Part shown: piece by piece, positions 9,780 to 21,989 of the stretch
Layout: each line of letters begins with the position of its first letter
How positions within the stretch are numbered: the first letter of the stretch is position 1
NCBI GenBank assembly: GCA_009760855.2
Contig: WPIO01000010.1
Coordinates: 7,299,501 to 7,363,500, forward strand
From: Cristatella mucedo
Taxonomy: Eukaryota > Bryozoa > Phylactolaemata > Cristatellidae
Direction: 5' to 3'
DNA: 64,000 nt
Program-made: the position numbers and the translations under genes
Notes under the pieces: model-generated
What the model saw: the letters and a program-made list of their open reading frames with translations, nothing else
Told to the model about the DNA's origin: nothing
Databases searched by the model: none

Positions 9780-12700
9780 GTAAGTGCAAATTTTTCGCTG
9801 GAAATGTATATGTGCACACGCGTTGTCTGATCACAATAGTCTTTTGGTACTTAAGGCGCGTAGTTTCACTTTTAAGCATTTAAAAATGAAGTAGATTATT
9901 TCAAACTAACCAACCTAACACGAGCTCGTTATCTGCCCTGTGTGAGTGCATTGCATAGACGGCCTGATTTTCACGTCCGTATGGTCGGTGTTTGTGTGTA
10001 GATTGCATTTATTAATGAAATATCTGAAAGTATTGGCACGATGTCGCGTCTTAAGACTTTCTGTGTATAATGCGTTGGTTTAGCGAGAAATATTGAAACG
10101 GGCGAGTCAGGAGCTTAGGTGCTTGTACAACGCTGCTGACTGTGGTCCCGCGTTCCCCCTGTTGGTGCTGGCGCCTCTGCACGTGCGCATCCTCTAGACG
10201 TTAGTGCACAATAGAGAAACTCGCCAGCCTATCAAGCGCGTGGTTCTTACTACCTTTAATAATTGTAAGCAAGTTTACAAGTATTATACCCCGGTTTTCC
10301 ATTAGGGGAAATGCTGATGCAAGCGATCGAACAGGTCCTGCACAGAGCGAGTACATCGCATTGGCATTCCTTGGACCAGCTGACATTGAGCTGCCCCTAG
10401 CCATTGTCATAAAAAGTGTACAATAATTTGACATTTTTTCTATGATCGTCGTTTACCAGTTGCATCAGTTAGATTGGTTCGTTAGTGCCGTCTACGACAT
10501 GTTCAGCTCGGGTGAAGTAGTCAGGAGGCGCAGTCCAGTGTACTTGTTTGCAGCTACACTGAAGACCTTAGGCCTCAGCCAGCGCCTATCAGTTCAATCT
10601 CTCCCTTCGCCGACACATTTATCCTAGACTCGCATTTGTAGCCATGTGCTGAGCCATCTGATTAGTAGTGACACCAAATCTAGCGATAAAGCAGCCATAG
10701 TTACTCTATGTGACCCCCTAACCCCTGCTTTTGACCATGGTTGAGTTTTATTGTATTCCAAATCCCTGAGGGCCAAGTAGTTATTAAGTTGGAGAAGTAT
10801 CCACGATGCAGTCAAGCCTGAGCTGCTCTTAGTGAGCAATCGGTGACCAGCTGGCTTGACCTCGTGCAGTAAAGTAAAGAGCAAGTGGAGCTGAATCTTT
10901 AAAAAAAAGGTCGAAGAAGAAAGTAGCAACGGGGCAGTAAGGCTGTACGGAAGTAAGGCAGTAAGGAAAGAAGAGCCGGAGCCAGCAACTAGAGATGAGA
11001 TGGCCTTGTTGCTGCACAGTAATGATAATTGTAATAATAATACTCGAGAATTTATACAGCACCTCAAGAGAACCAAATCTGTTTCTGGGCACTTTACGTT
11101 TGCTGAAATGGAAGCGTGTCAATTGTTGATTAGTCACAATGTGCTCAGTTTCAGAGCTTGCAGGTGCACAAAGGCCAATACACTTGAACGGATCAGAATT
11201 GTGTCATGAGTTCCACAGCCTAGGAGCACAGAGCTGTGGCCATTTTTCGGCAACCCTTAAAGGGAAAGAGAGGCACATATATATATATATATATATATAA
11301 TTTATATTATTTATTTATAAATTGTATATATATATATATATGTGCCTCTCTTCTCACATCCGAGGAATTGTCGGGAGAGGACCAAGGAGAAGGAGGCCGA
11401 TACTGCTTTGACAATTTAACTAACTACAAGGAGGCCGATACATCTTTTAACATTTTAACCAACTACTTGGAAGGAAAGCCAGTGTACTTCTGGTAGCAGG
11501 CGTATTTGCAGTTCGATCTGGAGCCATTCAAGGTCCCCTAACAAAGGGGACATGCAACTGTAGTTTGTAGATTTGAATACCACGTAAAACTAGCTCTGAA
11601 GGCTCAGTCGCTGTTCGGTCCTTGCCGCCTGTGGGTGTAATTCATTTTAGAGAGCCTCAGTGGCAGAGGGGTTGGGGGGCAATTGCCCCCCCCCCCCACC
11701 CATGGACAGAGGAAAGTACCTATATCCTGGGGGAAATTTCCCAAGGTTCAGGAGCAGTGTAAAGATGCGAAGGGAACAAGTCGAATAGATTCTGTAAATT
11801 TTGTTCATCAACTGTTTTTATGTGGTACCTATGTCATTGTGTCTGGAGGAGCCTGGAGCTCACTTGCCCCCACCCCAACCTGAAAATCCCGGCTCCTCGC
11901 CCCAACCTGAAAATCCTGGCTCCGCTTCTGGTTCGACTAAATGGGATTGCTTTTCAAGATATCCGCCTGAGCCTTGCTGAGAAAAGTCCTGGTGAGACTG
12001 GTTGGCTATGTTTTTGTACGTGGAATGTGAACTCCCGTGTGCTGGATGTTATAGACAGGACTGTCAGTGCGTTGCTTCTTGGCTGTCTCGTCTTCTATCT
12101 CGATTGTGCTGGCACCTTGCAAAAAGGAGCCGGGCACTGGTGCACTGGCTATCCAATGCGAAAGTGCTTGTGTGCCCCGGAAGCTACTGGGCCAGGGCTC
12201 AAGGTCGAGCAAAGCCACATTTTCTTTTAAGGAAACTGTGAGCTTGTATGAGTCCTCTTAGCCAAATCTCTCTACTCATCGGCCAGCTGATCTGGCTTGC
12301 ATTTTATGAAGTATTTGCCGACGGTTTGCATATCCTTTGCAGCCGTGGCTGTTGTGTTAATGAAAAGCTTATGATGATGAGATATGATGCTGCACGACTG
12401 TGGCAGTGCTCGAGCATTTACAGCTATGTCTGCTCTCCGAGGATATACGGTAGAGGTTGCTTGCTGTATTTTCTATTCGGGAAGCAATAATTTAGGCATT
12501 CAAGTCCTGATAACCAACCTGGAGTTGCCATCATAATCGTGGCTTGCAGAATGTCATCTGTCGTCTGCTACTTATGCAAGAGAGCGTACAATGAGCTCAT
12601 GGATTTTTCTTCTATTGTGCCTAACAAATAGGTCCACCGAATGAAAAACCACCAATAAAAAAGCTGGAGACTGTGTGAGAACGTGTTCACATGCCCTTGC

Positions 12701-15700
12701 GAACGCCCTACCACTTGACAGGCCGCTTTTGTGTGCGTGCATTTCAGAGAGCGGACAACAAGGCGTGCCAGCTAGCCAGCCAATCACCGTTCGAGTGCGA
12801 AAATCGCTAGACCAGCCCGACATGCCGTGGTAAGCCAGCTGCCTCAGACGTGGCGGCGGAGGCACCTCTGTCCGGTGTGAGCTTCGACCTAGAGCTGCTC
12901 CATGCTCCATCGTCACCGCTGCAGGCATGTCCGCTATCTGGGCTTAGATCCTGGTGATAAGTCAAAGCAGACCGTCATTCGCAGCTGCATCGAAGCTGGC
13001 TCGTCCAGCAACGTCGTGCAGTTCCTCACCGAAATGGGCTTCAAGTTAGTGTGATGCGCCTCCCTCTTCCCCCTCACGTGCTACTGACTGCACTGCACTG
13101 CCTGCCGCCGACTTCGCTGTCCCCTCTGCAGAGGATGCGCCCCAAAGGCCACGCGACTGCCTTGCTTCTGCTCCTGATCGAGCCAGCTCATTTTGCTGCC
13201 GCCTTTTGATTCTCTGCCTTTTACGACGTCCTCTCCCCCTCCCCGGCATGAAGCGAGCTCCCCCTTGTTTTCTCTGCCCAGGTTAGACTACGAGTTCGTC
13301 GTTAAGGGCTGCATGTTTCGACGTGGGCGCATGAAGGTGACTGTGTCCAAGATGCATAGGATGCTGATTGCCGGCAACACGGAGCAGCTCGAGCCGCTCA
13401 CTGCATCCCACTTGGTGGAGCTGAGCGTGGTGACCGTGATTGGACAGGTTTGAGCGACTGACATTGTCGTTGGCTTTGCATCTAGTCATCGTTGGCTTTG
13501 CGTCTGATCATGGTCGGTTGCAGATGCGCCTTTTTGATCCTACGATTGCCCGACATCGTGCGACAGCCAGTTTGACTTTTTACGCTCCGCTGCCGATGGT
13601 TATGCACTCGAGATCCGGGGAGGTTTTTTCTCAGTTATGCCCAATTGTGTCCTGACGTCTGCATCAGATCGTCGTGAGATGAATGAACGTGCATTCGATG
13701 CATGTCGCTTGACTGGTGCTTTCCAAAGATGAGCTGTGTGTCGCCTTCTTTTGATAAGGCAGCTGTCCTCTGCATCGTTGGGTATTTCGCATGCTTTCCA
13801 ATCGATGTGACAGAGAGCTGAGGGTTTATTCCCCTTGTGAGCTCTCAGTTGACAATTGTTGGGATACTTGGTGCTTCACGTATTTACGACCTCTCCTACT
13901 AATGCCTGACAGGCAACCCGGGAGCTCTGAGCATATGTTTAGCAGCACCTTATAAAGAACATGCTGCAGACAACATTTGGTTAAGATAACTAGTTTCGGA
14001 AGCACAAAAGATGTATTGGAAATCGGGATTCTGGTGCTATGCTGGTTCTCTTGAATTTCTTTATGGCTTGCATGTTTTAGTGCAGCTTGAAATCAGTTAC
14101 CCTCGAGGACCATTTTGCTTCAGTACATTAGCAACTATTCATTGATTATGATAATGTCTTTTGTATAGTGCACTAAGAAAAGCAAATCTGTATCCTGGTG
14201 CTTTACAACTTGCTGCAAGAGAAGCAGTGACACAAAGTTAAGGACAAGCAAGGTATCATGCCTAGACAAGCATGCAAAGGCACGTGCATGTCGTACTTAG
14301 ACCAGCATGCAAAAGGAAACAAGAAGACACTCAGGGCAACTGGTTGTTGGACCCCTTGGTAGTAACAGACACCGAATCATGCACAGGTAAGCATGCAAAT
14401 CACACAGGAACAAAGAAGGCAAGTTCACTGGTGCAAAGGGAGCTGAGCAGAACTTATGCATCTGAAGCTGAGACTTAAATGATGCAAAGTCAAAAAATTA
14501 GTTCCAGACCAGAAGCGTTGTGATTTGGCAGCTCTGCTATTAAAGACAGACTAGCCAGGGAGCTCAGTTTGGAACTAGTTTATGATTAATGGCATATGCC
14601 GGGAATCTTAAGTACAGGGAATTGTAATCTAGAAGCAAAGTCACAAACGTGTCAACTAATTTGGCTATCATATTCTTGTCTAAGCAGACCTTGATTGTGG
14701 TAATGTTCCTTATCTGAAAGTGGGCCAAATTTACTGTGAAGGTACTGTGCTCATCCAATGACAAGTCTTTATGGGATAGCATGCCCAAATTGCATGCAGA
14801 AGTCACGTGAGTGATTCTTATTGAACCAATCTTGAGGGTGAGATCTTTCAACTTGAGCATGACATTGGGCTTGCTCAGAACTATTAGGTTTATCTTATCG
14901 TCATTTGGCTTCATGAAGTTAGTGGCCATCCAAGTGCAAATGTTGTCGATGCCTGCTGTAAGGGGAGTGAGTCAGATGAAGAACAAGGCTGAGAAACATC
15001 AAAGGATTGGCATAGCTGAGTATTATCTTCGTAGAAATAAAAGCGAAGATTGTGTTTGGCTTGAGGGAGAGCATAGATAATTAAAAGAAGGGATGTAAGA
15101 CCAAACCGTGAGGTACCAAACTCTGAGGGCTCCCCGAATGAACGAGCCATTTACATCTATACTCTTATACTTCTGACTCAGGCAGGACCAAACCCAGTTC
15201 AGCTCAGTTCTGAAAGTGATACCTAGGCCTGTCGAAAAGGATCTGTTGGTCAATTTTGTGATGGATACAGCTGCGAGATCATGCAGAACTAATAGAGGTC
15301 CTACCCTGATCAGGATCGATCAGAAGGTAAACTTGCAGCAGAGCAGTTATGGGAAAGGTTCTGCTTCATATCCAGAATGGAACTTGCCAGCAGGATCTGA
15401 TGAACTTATGTAATCGTGTAGCTACTGGGCCACCATTGGTTCAAATGCCCTGGATAAGAGTAGCAGAAGGACGACTGGACGGGAGTTACTTGGGTTCTCA
15501 TGATCTGGGATCAGATTTTTAATAATTAGCCTGACTGCAGGTTTTTTCCAGAGGGGCTGAGGAGCATAGGAACTGAAGGCACGGTCTCCTAAGGATTTGA
15601 GGGTCAGTTAGAGATGCAGCGGAAGATTCGGTTGAACGAGGGCTGCTGTTAAGATGACGTCTGAACCAAAGTAATTTAGAATGGTTCAGCAATAGCCTGG

Positions 15701-18700
15701 GTCTTAGTCCAGAGGTAAGGTGCTTTCAGCCCAGGGTTAAGATGCTTGCTCTTCACGACCCAGGTTGTGGGTTTGAATCTTGCTGTGGGCGATCCTTTAT
15801 TGCCCACTGCAAGTGGTGGTGATAGCTGTTAGAGCTCTTCTGCCACTATATAAATGAGGCTGTTGCTAATAAGCTGTGTATTAAGCAGTGAGTTTGGACC
15901 GTTAGACCTGGATTGGCTCGAACCAGCCTCAGATCTTTTGGAGACTGTGGCCTTAGCTCTTGTGCGGCCAAAGCCTGGAACTTACTCCCAACTGACTACA
16001 CCACATCCCCTAACTGATGACATTTAATTAATTAAAAAAAATTAACAGAAGCTAGAAATGAACCTATTCCATAGCATTTACTGGGTCAGTGTGAATTGTC
16101 CTTTGTGTGCTTATGCTGTGCATGTTATCACTAATAATAAGGATAATTATAATAATAAATATGCATAGTGTGCTTGGTGAACTGAATCTCTTGTAGGCAC
16201 TTTGTATATGTTTGTAAGCACTTTACATATGCTTTAAAGAAACATCATCAAATGGTTAGTGTTAACATGCACAGTGTCACAACAGTACCTATGTTTAGAT
16301 GTAGCATGCATAGTGTCAGCATGAAAAAATGCTTAGTGGTAGCACCACAGTGTCAGCATGCACAAGCACACAAAAGGACGTCACCCGGGCTCAGCAAATG
16401 CTGTGAGAAACAGGTGCATTTTTAGCTTTTTTGAATATCGTTGTCATGGGATTTTGTGATGTCAGTCGGTTGTGAGTTCTAGGCTTTGGGAACATACAAA
16501 CTAAAGGCATTGTCTCCGAAGGATTTGAGGTTTGTTCGAGGCTTGGTTAAGCAATTTGAGTCAGAAAAGCTGGTGGTACATTGCCTAGTCTAGTTTGGGA
16601 GTAATTATGATGGGGAGGCTGGAGCCAGAGAATGAAGGGACCTAAATGTGAGTGACAGAACCTTAAATTCGATATGCTATTTGATTGCATCGTTGTCGGC
16701 AAGAACTGGTGTGATGTGGCAACTGCAATGCTCACGACAGACAAGCTTAGCTGTGTTTTGTACTAGCTATAAGCGCCTGAGTGCACAGGCCGGTAGACCA
16801 GCAAGCAGTGAGTTACCAAAGTCGAGACGGGATGTCGCAAATGCATAGAACAATTTGAATGTAGTATCCCTGTCTAAGCAAGCCCAAATTTTACCAATGT
16901 AACATAGCCGAAAGTACGCAGACTTGACTGGAGCTGATGCGGCCGTCTAGTAAAAGTTCACTCTGGAACATGACACCTGGATTCCGTGTAGATGCTAGAT
17001 GATATATGCTTGCTGAGCCGATTGTGAGTGTTAAGCTTTCCAATTTCGGTGTCACGCTTAGTTTGTCCATAACTATTTAGTTGGTTTTATCGTCATTCAA
17101 TTTGAGAAAGTGTACTGCCATCCAAACGTTGATGTCAGCAATACATGCAGCAGGGGAGTTGAAAGATTCCATGTGTTGGGAAAGCTGTGAGGGATCAAAG
17201 CATAGGTACAGCTGTGTGTCTTTTTCATGGAAATGAAAACCTAGATTGTACTTGGTAATCACATCGGCAAGAGAGAGAGTATAAACTGTGAAAAAAGCAT
17301 ACCAATACCAAGCACAGAGCCCTGAGGCACCCTCCACTTTATTGGTTCCTCTGATGATCTTTACCCGTTTATATATTACTGTGGAATCTCCCAATGAGAT
17401 CGGACCAAAACCATGGCAGCTCAGTGCCAATGCTGACCAGGCAAGATTAGAGGTGTTCGAGAAAGACGTGATCATTAGGATCAATGGCTACCGAAAGATC
17501 AAGCAAACCAACCAGAGAGCTTTTACCTAAGTCTGCATTCCTGAGGTCGGTATACGCTTCTCACTTTCTCTTTATTGCGTGAAATGAAGTCTATTTGGCT
17601 ACCAAATGCGTACTGAAAGCCGATTAGCCTTTGAGTTTGCTATGCAAAACTCTTCTTCGCAACTCCCGAATAATCTTTGTGGCTTTTTGGACATACAGCC
17701 GAAGATACATTTCATTACACACGCCCGAAGTTGATAACCATGTTGATATGCTTCCCTTACTGCATATGTAAAGTGCCTAGAAAGAGATTTAGTTATCGAA
17801 TGGTTCTAAACAGATATGTTATTGTTATTATTATTATTATTAATGTTATTGTTGGGTTTTGCAAAAAAAGACGGCTGGAGCAGTAACAAGCTTCTTTGAG
17901 GTGGTGTTGCATGCAGTCTGCTCGTGTGGCACCCTGCTACTTCGGCTTACCCATGAGCTCGCTGGCTGATGACACTGTAGGAGCAAGTACAAGAAGATAT
18001 GAAGAACTTCTCAGAGCACTTAAAACCGTATCCTTTTTGTGTTTTCCATTGAAGTTTTACATCATTTGTCGTGTTTTTTAATTTCGTTGTTTGCCTCAAT
18101 CTGCAAAAGTATTCGGACCGCATAAGTTTGCACAAGCATTAACTGTTGCCAGTTCCTGATCATGATAGAGCCTGAGATAAAGTTCCCTTGATTAACTATG
18201 GGACTAGCAAATATTAATAGCCGAATTGAAATTGCAATTTAGCAAAAATATCTCCAAAATGCCTGCAATCTCTTTAAATTTCGTTAGAAATGGCGATTGG
18301 GCTAGTTTAGACCATCAGAGAACGCCGGTTAAAGCAGCATTAACGTAATCTGGGGAGCTGCACGTTAGCCGGCAGTTATTCGAGATGCAAAGCAAGGAAG
18401 CATGATCATAAATTGGCTTGAGCTGGATGCCGAGAAGACAGTAGGTAAGCCTGTTTGGCCCTACAGTAGCAGTGCGATTTTCTATCAAAATATGCTTAAA
18501 GTCAGTTGGTGCATTCAGAATAGTTAGCAGTCTGGAAGTAAGATAATAATCCACATTCATGTGATTTTCACATTAAGTTTGATATGACAACCTTTCAGGC
18601 TTCGGTCATCGTCTTGTAGCTGATCGAACCGTTGACTAGTCTCACCTTTATACTCGCTCCATGTTCGTAGAATTAGGGGAAAAGTTGCTGCTAGCAAAGG

Positions 18701-19308
18701 TGTTTAGTTTCCACACCGCAGTTACATTGACCAGAAGAAGCCCATGGTATTGCCATGTCCAATGCTTTTGCATAATCGATCAGCCACCGACCAGATCAAG
18801 CCTGGCGCCTTCAAGCAAACGCCAAAGTCGTAGAGTCATTTTAGCACATAAGAGATTTGATAAAAGCACGTTTGTTTCTCTTACTTGTGTTGTGTACACA
18901 TGCTTGCATAAAATTAACATGTATTATTTATATGAAATGTGGGTCAATGGGTACCTGCCATGCAGCTTCACAGTTGCGACATGACTTATGCAGCTGCCAC
19001 CAAATCATCGTCAAATGGTTTGAGCACAAACCGTAAGCAGGCGACGTATGCAACATTGCTTGTCTGCATCAACCGTTCTAGCGATGTGGCATCGTACATT
19101 TAGTCGTAACTTAAATCAGGTAACAAGCCCATAGCCTGTTACTGCTTAATACTCAAGCTATCTGATAAGGACCTATTGTGGCAGTTGCGTTAACCATGTC
19201 GACTTGCAAGCTGTATATCACGTGACACTTTCGGTTTCTTATTGCCTTAATTGTGTCTTTAGACTTGTTGTTTTGGACAAGGTGGACCATCGACGATTGC
19301 AGCAGTAG
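9560..19308 (+). CDS. MED18: Mediator complex subunit 18
   Basis: Six coding exons (9560-9779, 12748-12829, 12925-13044, 13282-13447, 17981-18027, 19263-19308) join in phase to 681 nt, or 226 residues; vertebrate MED18 has 208. The product is a head-module subunit of Mediator, the nuclear complex linking transcription factors to RNA polymerase II. Family hallmarks follow in order: EYLLQGSVLD and RLQGLCDN (exon 1), RVRKSLDQP (exon 2), VRYLG and FLTEMGF (exon 3), DYEFVVKG, FRRGRMK and HLVELSV (exon 4), EDMKNFSEHLKP (exon 5) and a short end LVVLDKVD (exon 6). The start at 9560 gives a somewhat longer N-terminus than in vertebrates. The fourth intron (4.5 kb) contains several LINE copies and a SINE. 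The assignment is based on remembered family sequence; all phases agree. Confidence 0.95.
11028..11115 (-). mobile_element. LINE/SINE 3' tail
   Basis: A minus-strand solo tail in MED18 intron 1 with an AAT-rich end, TTCTCTTGAGGTGCTGTATAA and a GTAAAGTGCC-like word. It matches the family B tail. Confidence 0.55.
11266..11352. repeat. AT-rich palindrome with GC-containing arms
   Basis: AAGAGAGGCACATATAT on the left is mirrored by ATATATGTGCCTCTCTT on the right. The interior is also largely self-complementary TA/ATTTA sequence, so the whole 87 bp can fold as one hairpin or cruciform. It lies in MED18 intron 1. Confidence 0.85.
12748..12829 (+). CDS. MED18: MED18 exon 2
   Basis: The acceptor TTTCAG adds AG to the A of exon 1 to make a lysine codon. 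The exon encodes SGQQGVPAS through DMPW and ends TG|GTAAGC in phase 2. Confidence 0.92.
12925..13044 (+). CDS. MED18: MED18 exon 3
   Basis: The first G completes the tryptophan codon. The exon encodes HVRYLGLDPGDKSKQ through FLTEMGF. Donor AA|GTTAGT; the intron before it is only 95 bp. Confidence 0.93.
13282..13447 (+). CDS. MED18: MED18 exon 4
   Basis: Encodes LDYEFVVKGCMFRRG through HLVELSVVTVIGQ, the most conserved part of the family. The donor is CAG|GTTTGA, phase 0. Confidence 0.95.
14140..15255 (-). mobile_element. LINE fragment, CR1/L2-like, family B
   Basis: The minus strand encodes reverse-transcriptase remains: a pre-YADD region near 15.2 kb, YEDNTQLCQSFD as the YADD-box equivalent (about 15.0 kb), then FMKPNDDKINL and the following C-terminal part. 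A tail with TTTCTTAGTGCACTATAC lies at 14.15-14.20 kb. Multiple stops; inactive. It sits inside MED18 intron 4 in antisense orientation. Confidence 0.75.
15698..15865 (+). mobile_element. tRNA-derived SINE, type 2
   Basis: The second copy of the 4.46-kb element: a B-box-like GTTGTGGGTTTGAATCTTGC, then GTGGGCGATCCTTTATTGCC and the end CACTATATAAATGAGGCTG. It is embedded in MED18 intron 4. Confidence 0.6.
16130..17500 (-). mobile_element. LINE copy, CR1/L2-like, family B
   Basis: A longer antisense copy in MED18 intron 4. Reverse-transcriptase remains at 17.08-17.48 kb include [19 protein letters not shown] (YADD-box equivalent) and FLKLNDDKTN. The C-terminal part lies at 16.6-16.9 kb, and the 3' end with AACATGCA words and ATT repeats at 16.13-16.35 kb. 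It has in-frame stops. Confidence 0.8.
17545..17850 (+). mobile_element. LINE 3' fragments (families A and B in series)
   Basis: 17545-17715 repeats the family A 3' part (TTTATTGCGTGA, ACCAAATGCGTACTGAAAGC, GAAGATACATTTCATTACA). It is followed by a family B tail (GTAAAGTGCCTAGAAAGAGA) with ATT repeats at 17766-17845. Confidence 0.7.
17981..18027 (+). CDS. MED18: MED18 exon 5 (47-nt small exon)
   Basis: The acceptor GACACTGTAG opens the frame EQVQEDMKNFSEHLKP, which matches the C-terminal helix of the family. The donor CC|GTATCC is weak and leaves phase 2. Confidence 0.88.
19263..19308 (+). CDS. MED18: MED18 exon 6, C-terminus
   Basis: The first A completes the proline codon. The exon then encodes LVVLDKVDHRRLQQ and a TAG stop, matching the family's LV-LEKID-KRL ending. 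Confidence 0.88.
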
Positions 19309-19505
19309 GGATCGTGAGAATTTTAGCAATATATATTGAATGTTGTATGGCAGCTAGGTGTAGACACATCTGTATAAATTTTTTGTCTGTACATATCCTG
19401 CGTAAATGAGGCATATATGTTGTCTTATTCAGTGGTTTGTTGACCATAAGGCTCTTACTAGATCCCTACTGGGAAACAGGTGCTACGTTTATACCTTCAT
19501 TTGTT

Positions 19506-19511
19506 AATAAA
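19506..19511 (+). terminator. Likely MED18 polyadenylation signal
   Basis: AATAAA about 200 nt after the MED18 stop codon. Confidence 0.6.
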
Positions 19512-19519
19512 CTGCATCA

Positions 19520-20740
19520 GAAACTGTTTCTGAAAAATAAGGCAAGTGTTGCCGTGCTTGCCTATGGACTAGATCTCTGTAGCATATCTGCTGGCTTTGC
19601 TTGCGGTCAAGAGCTCTTCAAGCGACAGTGCCTTTTAAATACTGCTTGTTAAGTATATTTTACCAGTCTCTACAGATTGGTTGCTAATACAGCTGCCAAA
19701 TCGACTAGAACTTACAAGTACATGAAGATGAATATGGAGAGTACGATGATCGGTGAAGAGGCCCAAAGCAGTCGAATTAGAAGAGAGATCTAGAAGAAGC
19801 AGCTCACTGCAGCAGCATGAAAAAAGCAGTAGATTATAAAAGTGAAGAAGGTTGGCTTATCAATAGGCATGGTATCAGTGCTGCAAACGTGTAACTCTAC
19901 TCCACTCCCTGCAGTACCATCTCCTCATTGTTATTCTGTTGCATTCCTACAAGAAAACATTGGATGGTAACTTAGCAAGCGCTCCCTCGGAATGTTTTTT
20001 TTTTGGCTGGCCTTCGAGTAGGATGTTCGTTCAATCGGGACTTGGAAAAAAGGTGTCAGGAAAAAATCTACGTATGTAACTAAACCGATAACGGATTTGC
20101 AAAGCGAAACCCGACCCAAAAGAATGTGGTAGTGCTAGAAGCAAAGATGTTTCATGAAATCATCGGAAGTTGAGTCGACGACCTCCAAAGCTGGAGGCAA
20201 AAGTCAGACCCCCTCATCGATTTCGACAGGCAGGCGTAAACAGCGAATAAAAACCTTATCGCAGTTGCTTATGGTTCAACGTTTACCCAATTAAGATACA
20301 AACAATGTGCATTGTATTACTATTGTCGTCTGTATTCTATCGTAAAATTTCATGTTTGTCTACTTTTTTGTTCTTTTGCTTGTTTTTGCATGGTACTTGT
20401 GTAATTTTGCATGCTTGCCTAAACATAACACACTATATTTAATTAACTCGTGGTTATTGCTTCTCTTGGAGCAAGTTGTAAAACTCTTGGATAGATATTC
20501 ATTTCTCTAAGGACGCTATCCAAACAACCTATTATTATCATGTAATTAAATGCGAACAGACCTTGCTGCCCGGCCTTTGTATTTTTGGAGCCCCTTTCCG
20601 CAGTTTCATCCCTACGTATAACAGAGGCACTTGTGGCCGCCTGGCTTTGATCGCTGTCAGTTTAAATATGCAAAATCCTACTGCCAGCAGGATTGGAACA
20701 CTTGGTTTCAGGGTCTGGATACATGATTGATGGATCCTTT
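19520..20740. other. No gene recognised; a LINE tail near its end
   Basis: A solo plus-strand tail lies near 20450-20540 (TTCATTTCTCTAAGGACGC then CCTATTATTAT). I see no coding region. Confidence 0.45.
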
Positions 20741-21290
20741 CTTATGGGTTCTTTGGAGGTGGATCAAAAGTTCTGCCCAATCGCAGGCCTGTCTCACCCA
20801 ACTGCTGTGGGCTGCTAAGAAAATGTACTGCAAACTACTTTCTAGTGCAGATTGTGCAGGCTTAATCGACACACAAGACCCATCGTCACGGCTTGGCTCC
20901 TCTGTCCCTAGCTGAACTACTGCACCAATTTCAATATCCTTGTGCTCTCACATACTCTTAGGAGAAAAAAATTAGCTACTTATTCATGTGCAGATCGTTC
21001 GTGGCAAATCATTTCATCAGCCGGACCTAGACTGCATAACTGACCTCAATCTTACTCAATCTCTTTTCTCATACAGCCGACTCTGGTACAGCCTTTCCAA
21101 CTACACTATACTTATAGGCCACTTCTCGACTTGAGTTAGCTTTGCTTCTCCTATTCTCTTCATTATCTTTTGGCTACCGTATAGGCACAGAAGGCAGTTT
21201 AAGCATTGAACTCGGTGTAGAAACACTCATGCGTACACACCGCTTTGACTTTTTGTGTGGCTTTGTGGTGTTACAAATAGAGGTGCATAC
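20740..21290 (+). mobile_element. LINE fragment, CR1/L2-like, family A
   Basis: ACGGCTTGGCTCCTCTGTCC and AGCTGAACTACTGCACCAAT match the 32.6-kb copy. The end has GTGTGGCTTTGTGGTGTTAC. Heavily decayed. Confidence 0.65.
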
Positions 21291-21429
21291 TAGCCATTGT
21301 CCACGTCACTGAAGACACCCCATGGGTACATGGGCACGATTATGGTTTGTGAGCCGAGACAAAACCAGCCACCAGACGTGTCGGACTATTCCGTATAATA
21401 CATGAATGGTGCAATTCTATAAGGAAAGA

Positions 21430-21985
21430 GTACTCTATGGCGTGATCCTTTCTCAACCACCAAGCAAGGCAATGACTAGGGTTTTGTCACTCACTTTTAT
21501 GCCCTTCATTCCCTGGCTATGCACTAGCCATCAGAAATACGTCCTAATCAGGCTTCGCTCTGTTCTGACTCATGTCATTTAGCTGTGCCTCTAACCAACA
21601 TCAAATCCTTTGGAGACCAGACCTTCTGTGAGTATGCTCCAAATGTCTTAAACTCCCGACTTACATGCTTCGTTTGCAAAAAATGTAAAGTGCATAGAAA
21701 GAAACTAAGTTTTCTGAAGATGTTATACAAAGTATTATTATTATTACTATCATTACAGTCCAAACTTGACCTTTAAAAAGAAGTTTAAAATGCACCAGTC
21801 TCACAGTATTTGTTCTGTTCAATCGAATTGCTCTTTGCGTTCTTACGCGGTGTGGCACTGCATGTTATACCTAACTAGTGGACATGCTTCCTTTCCAGCA
21901 TAGTTCAAGTGCCTAGAAAGAGATATCGAGTTCTCATAGGTTACTGCACACGTGTTTTATTGTTATTACTATTACATCACGATTT
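21430..21985 (+). mobile_element. LINE family B fragments and two tails
   Basis: GTCACTCACTTTTATGCCC belongs to the reverse-transcriptase C-terminus. Tails with AAAGTGCATAGAAAGAAACT (21690) and AGTGCCTAGAAAGAGATATC (21907) each run into ATT-type repeats. Confidence 0.6.
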
Positions 21986-21989
21986 GAGT

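Noticed and set aside
17896-18081. A 61-codon plus-strand frame over MED18 exon 5
   Set aside because: It reads the exon in another frame; the frame starting at 17981 matches the family, and this one does not.
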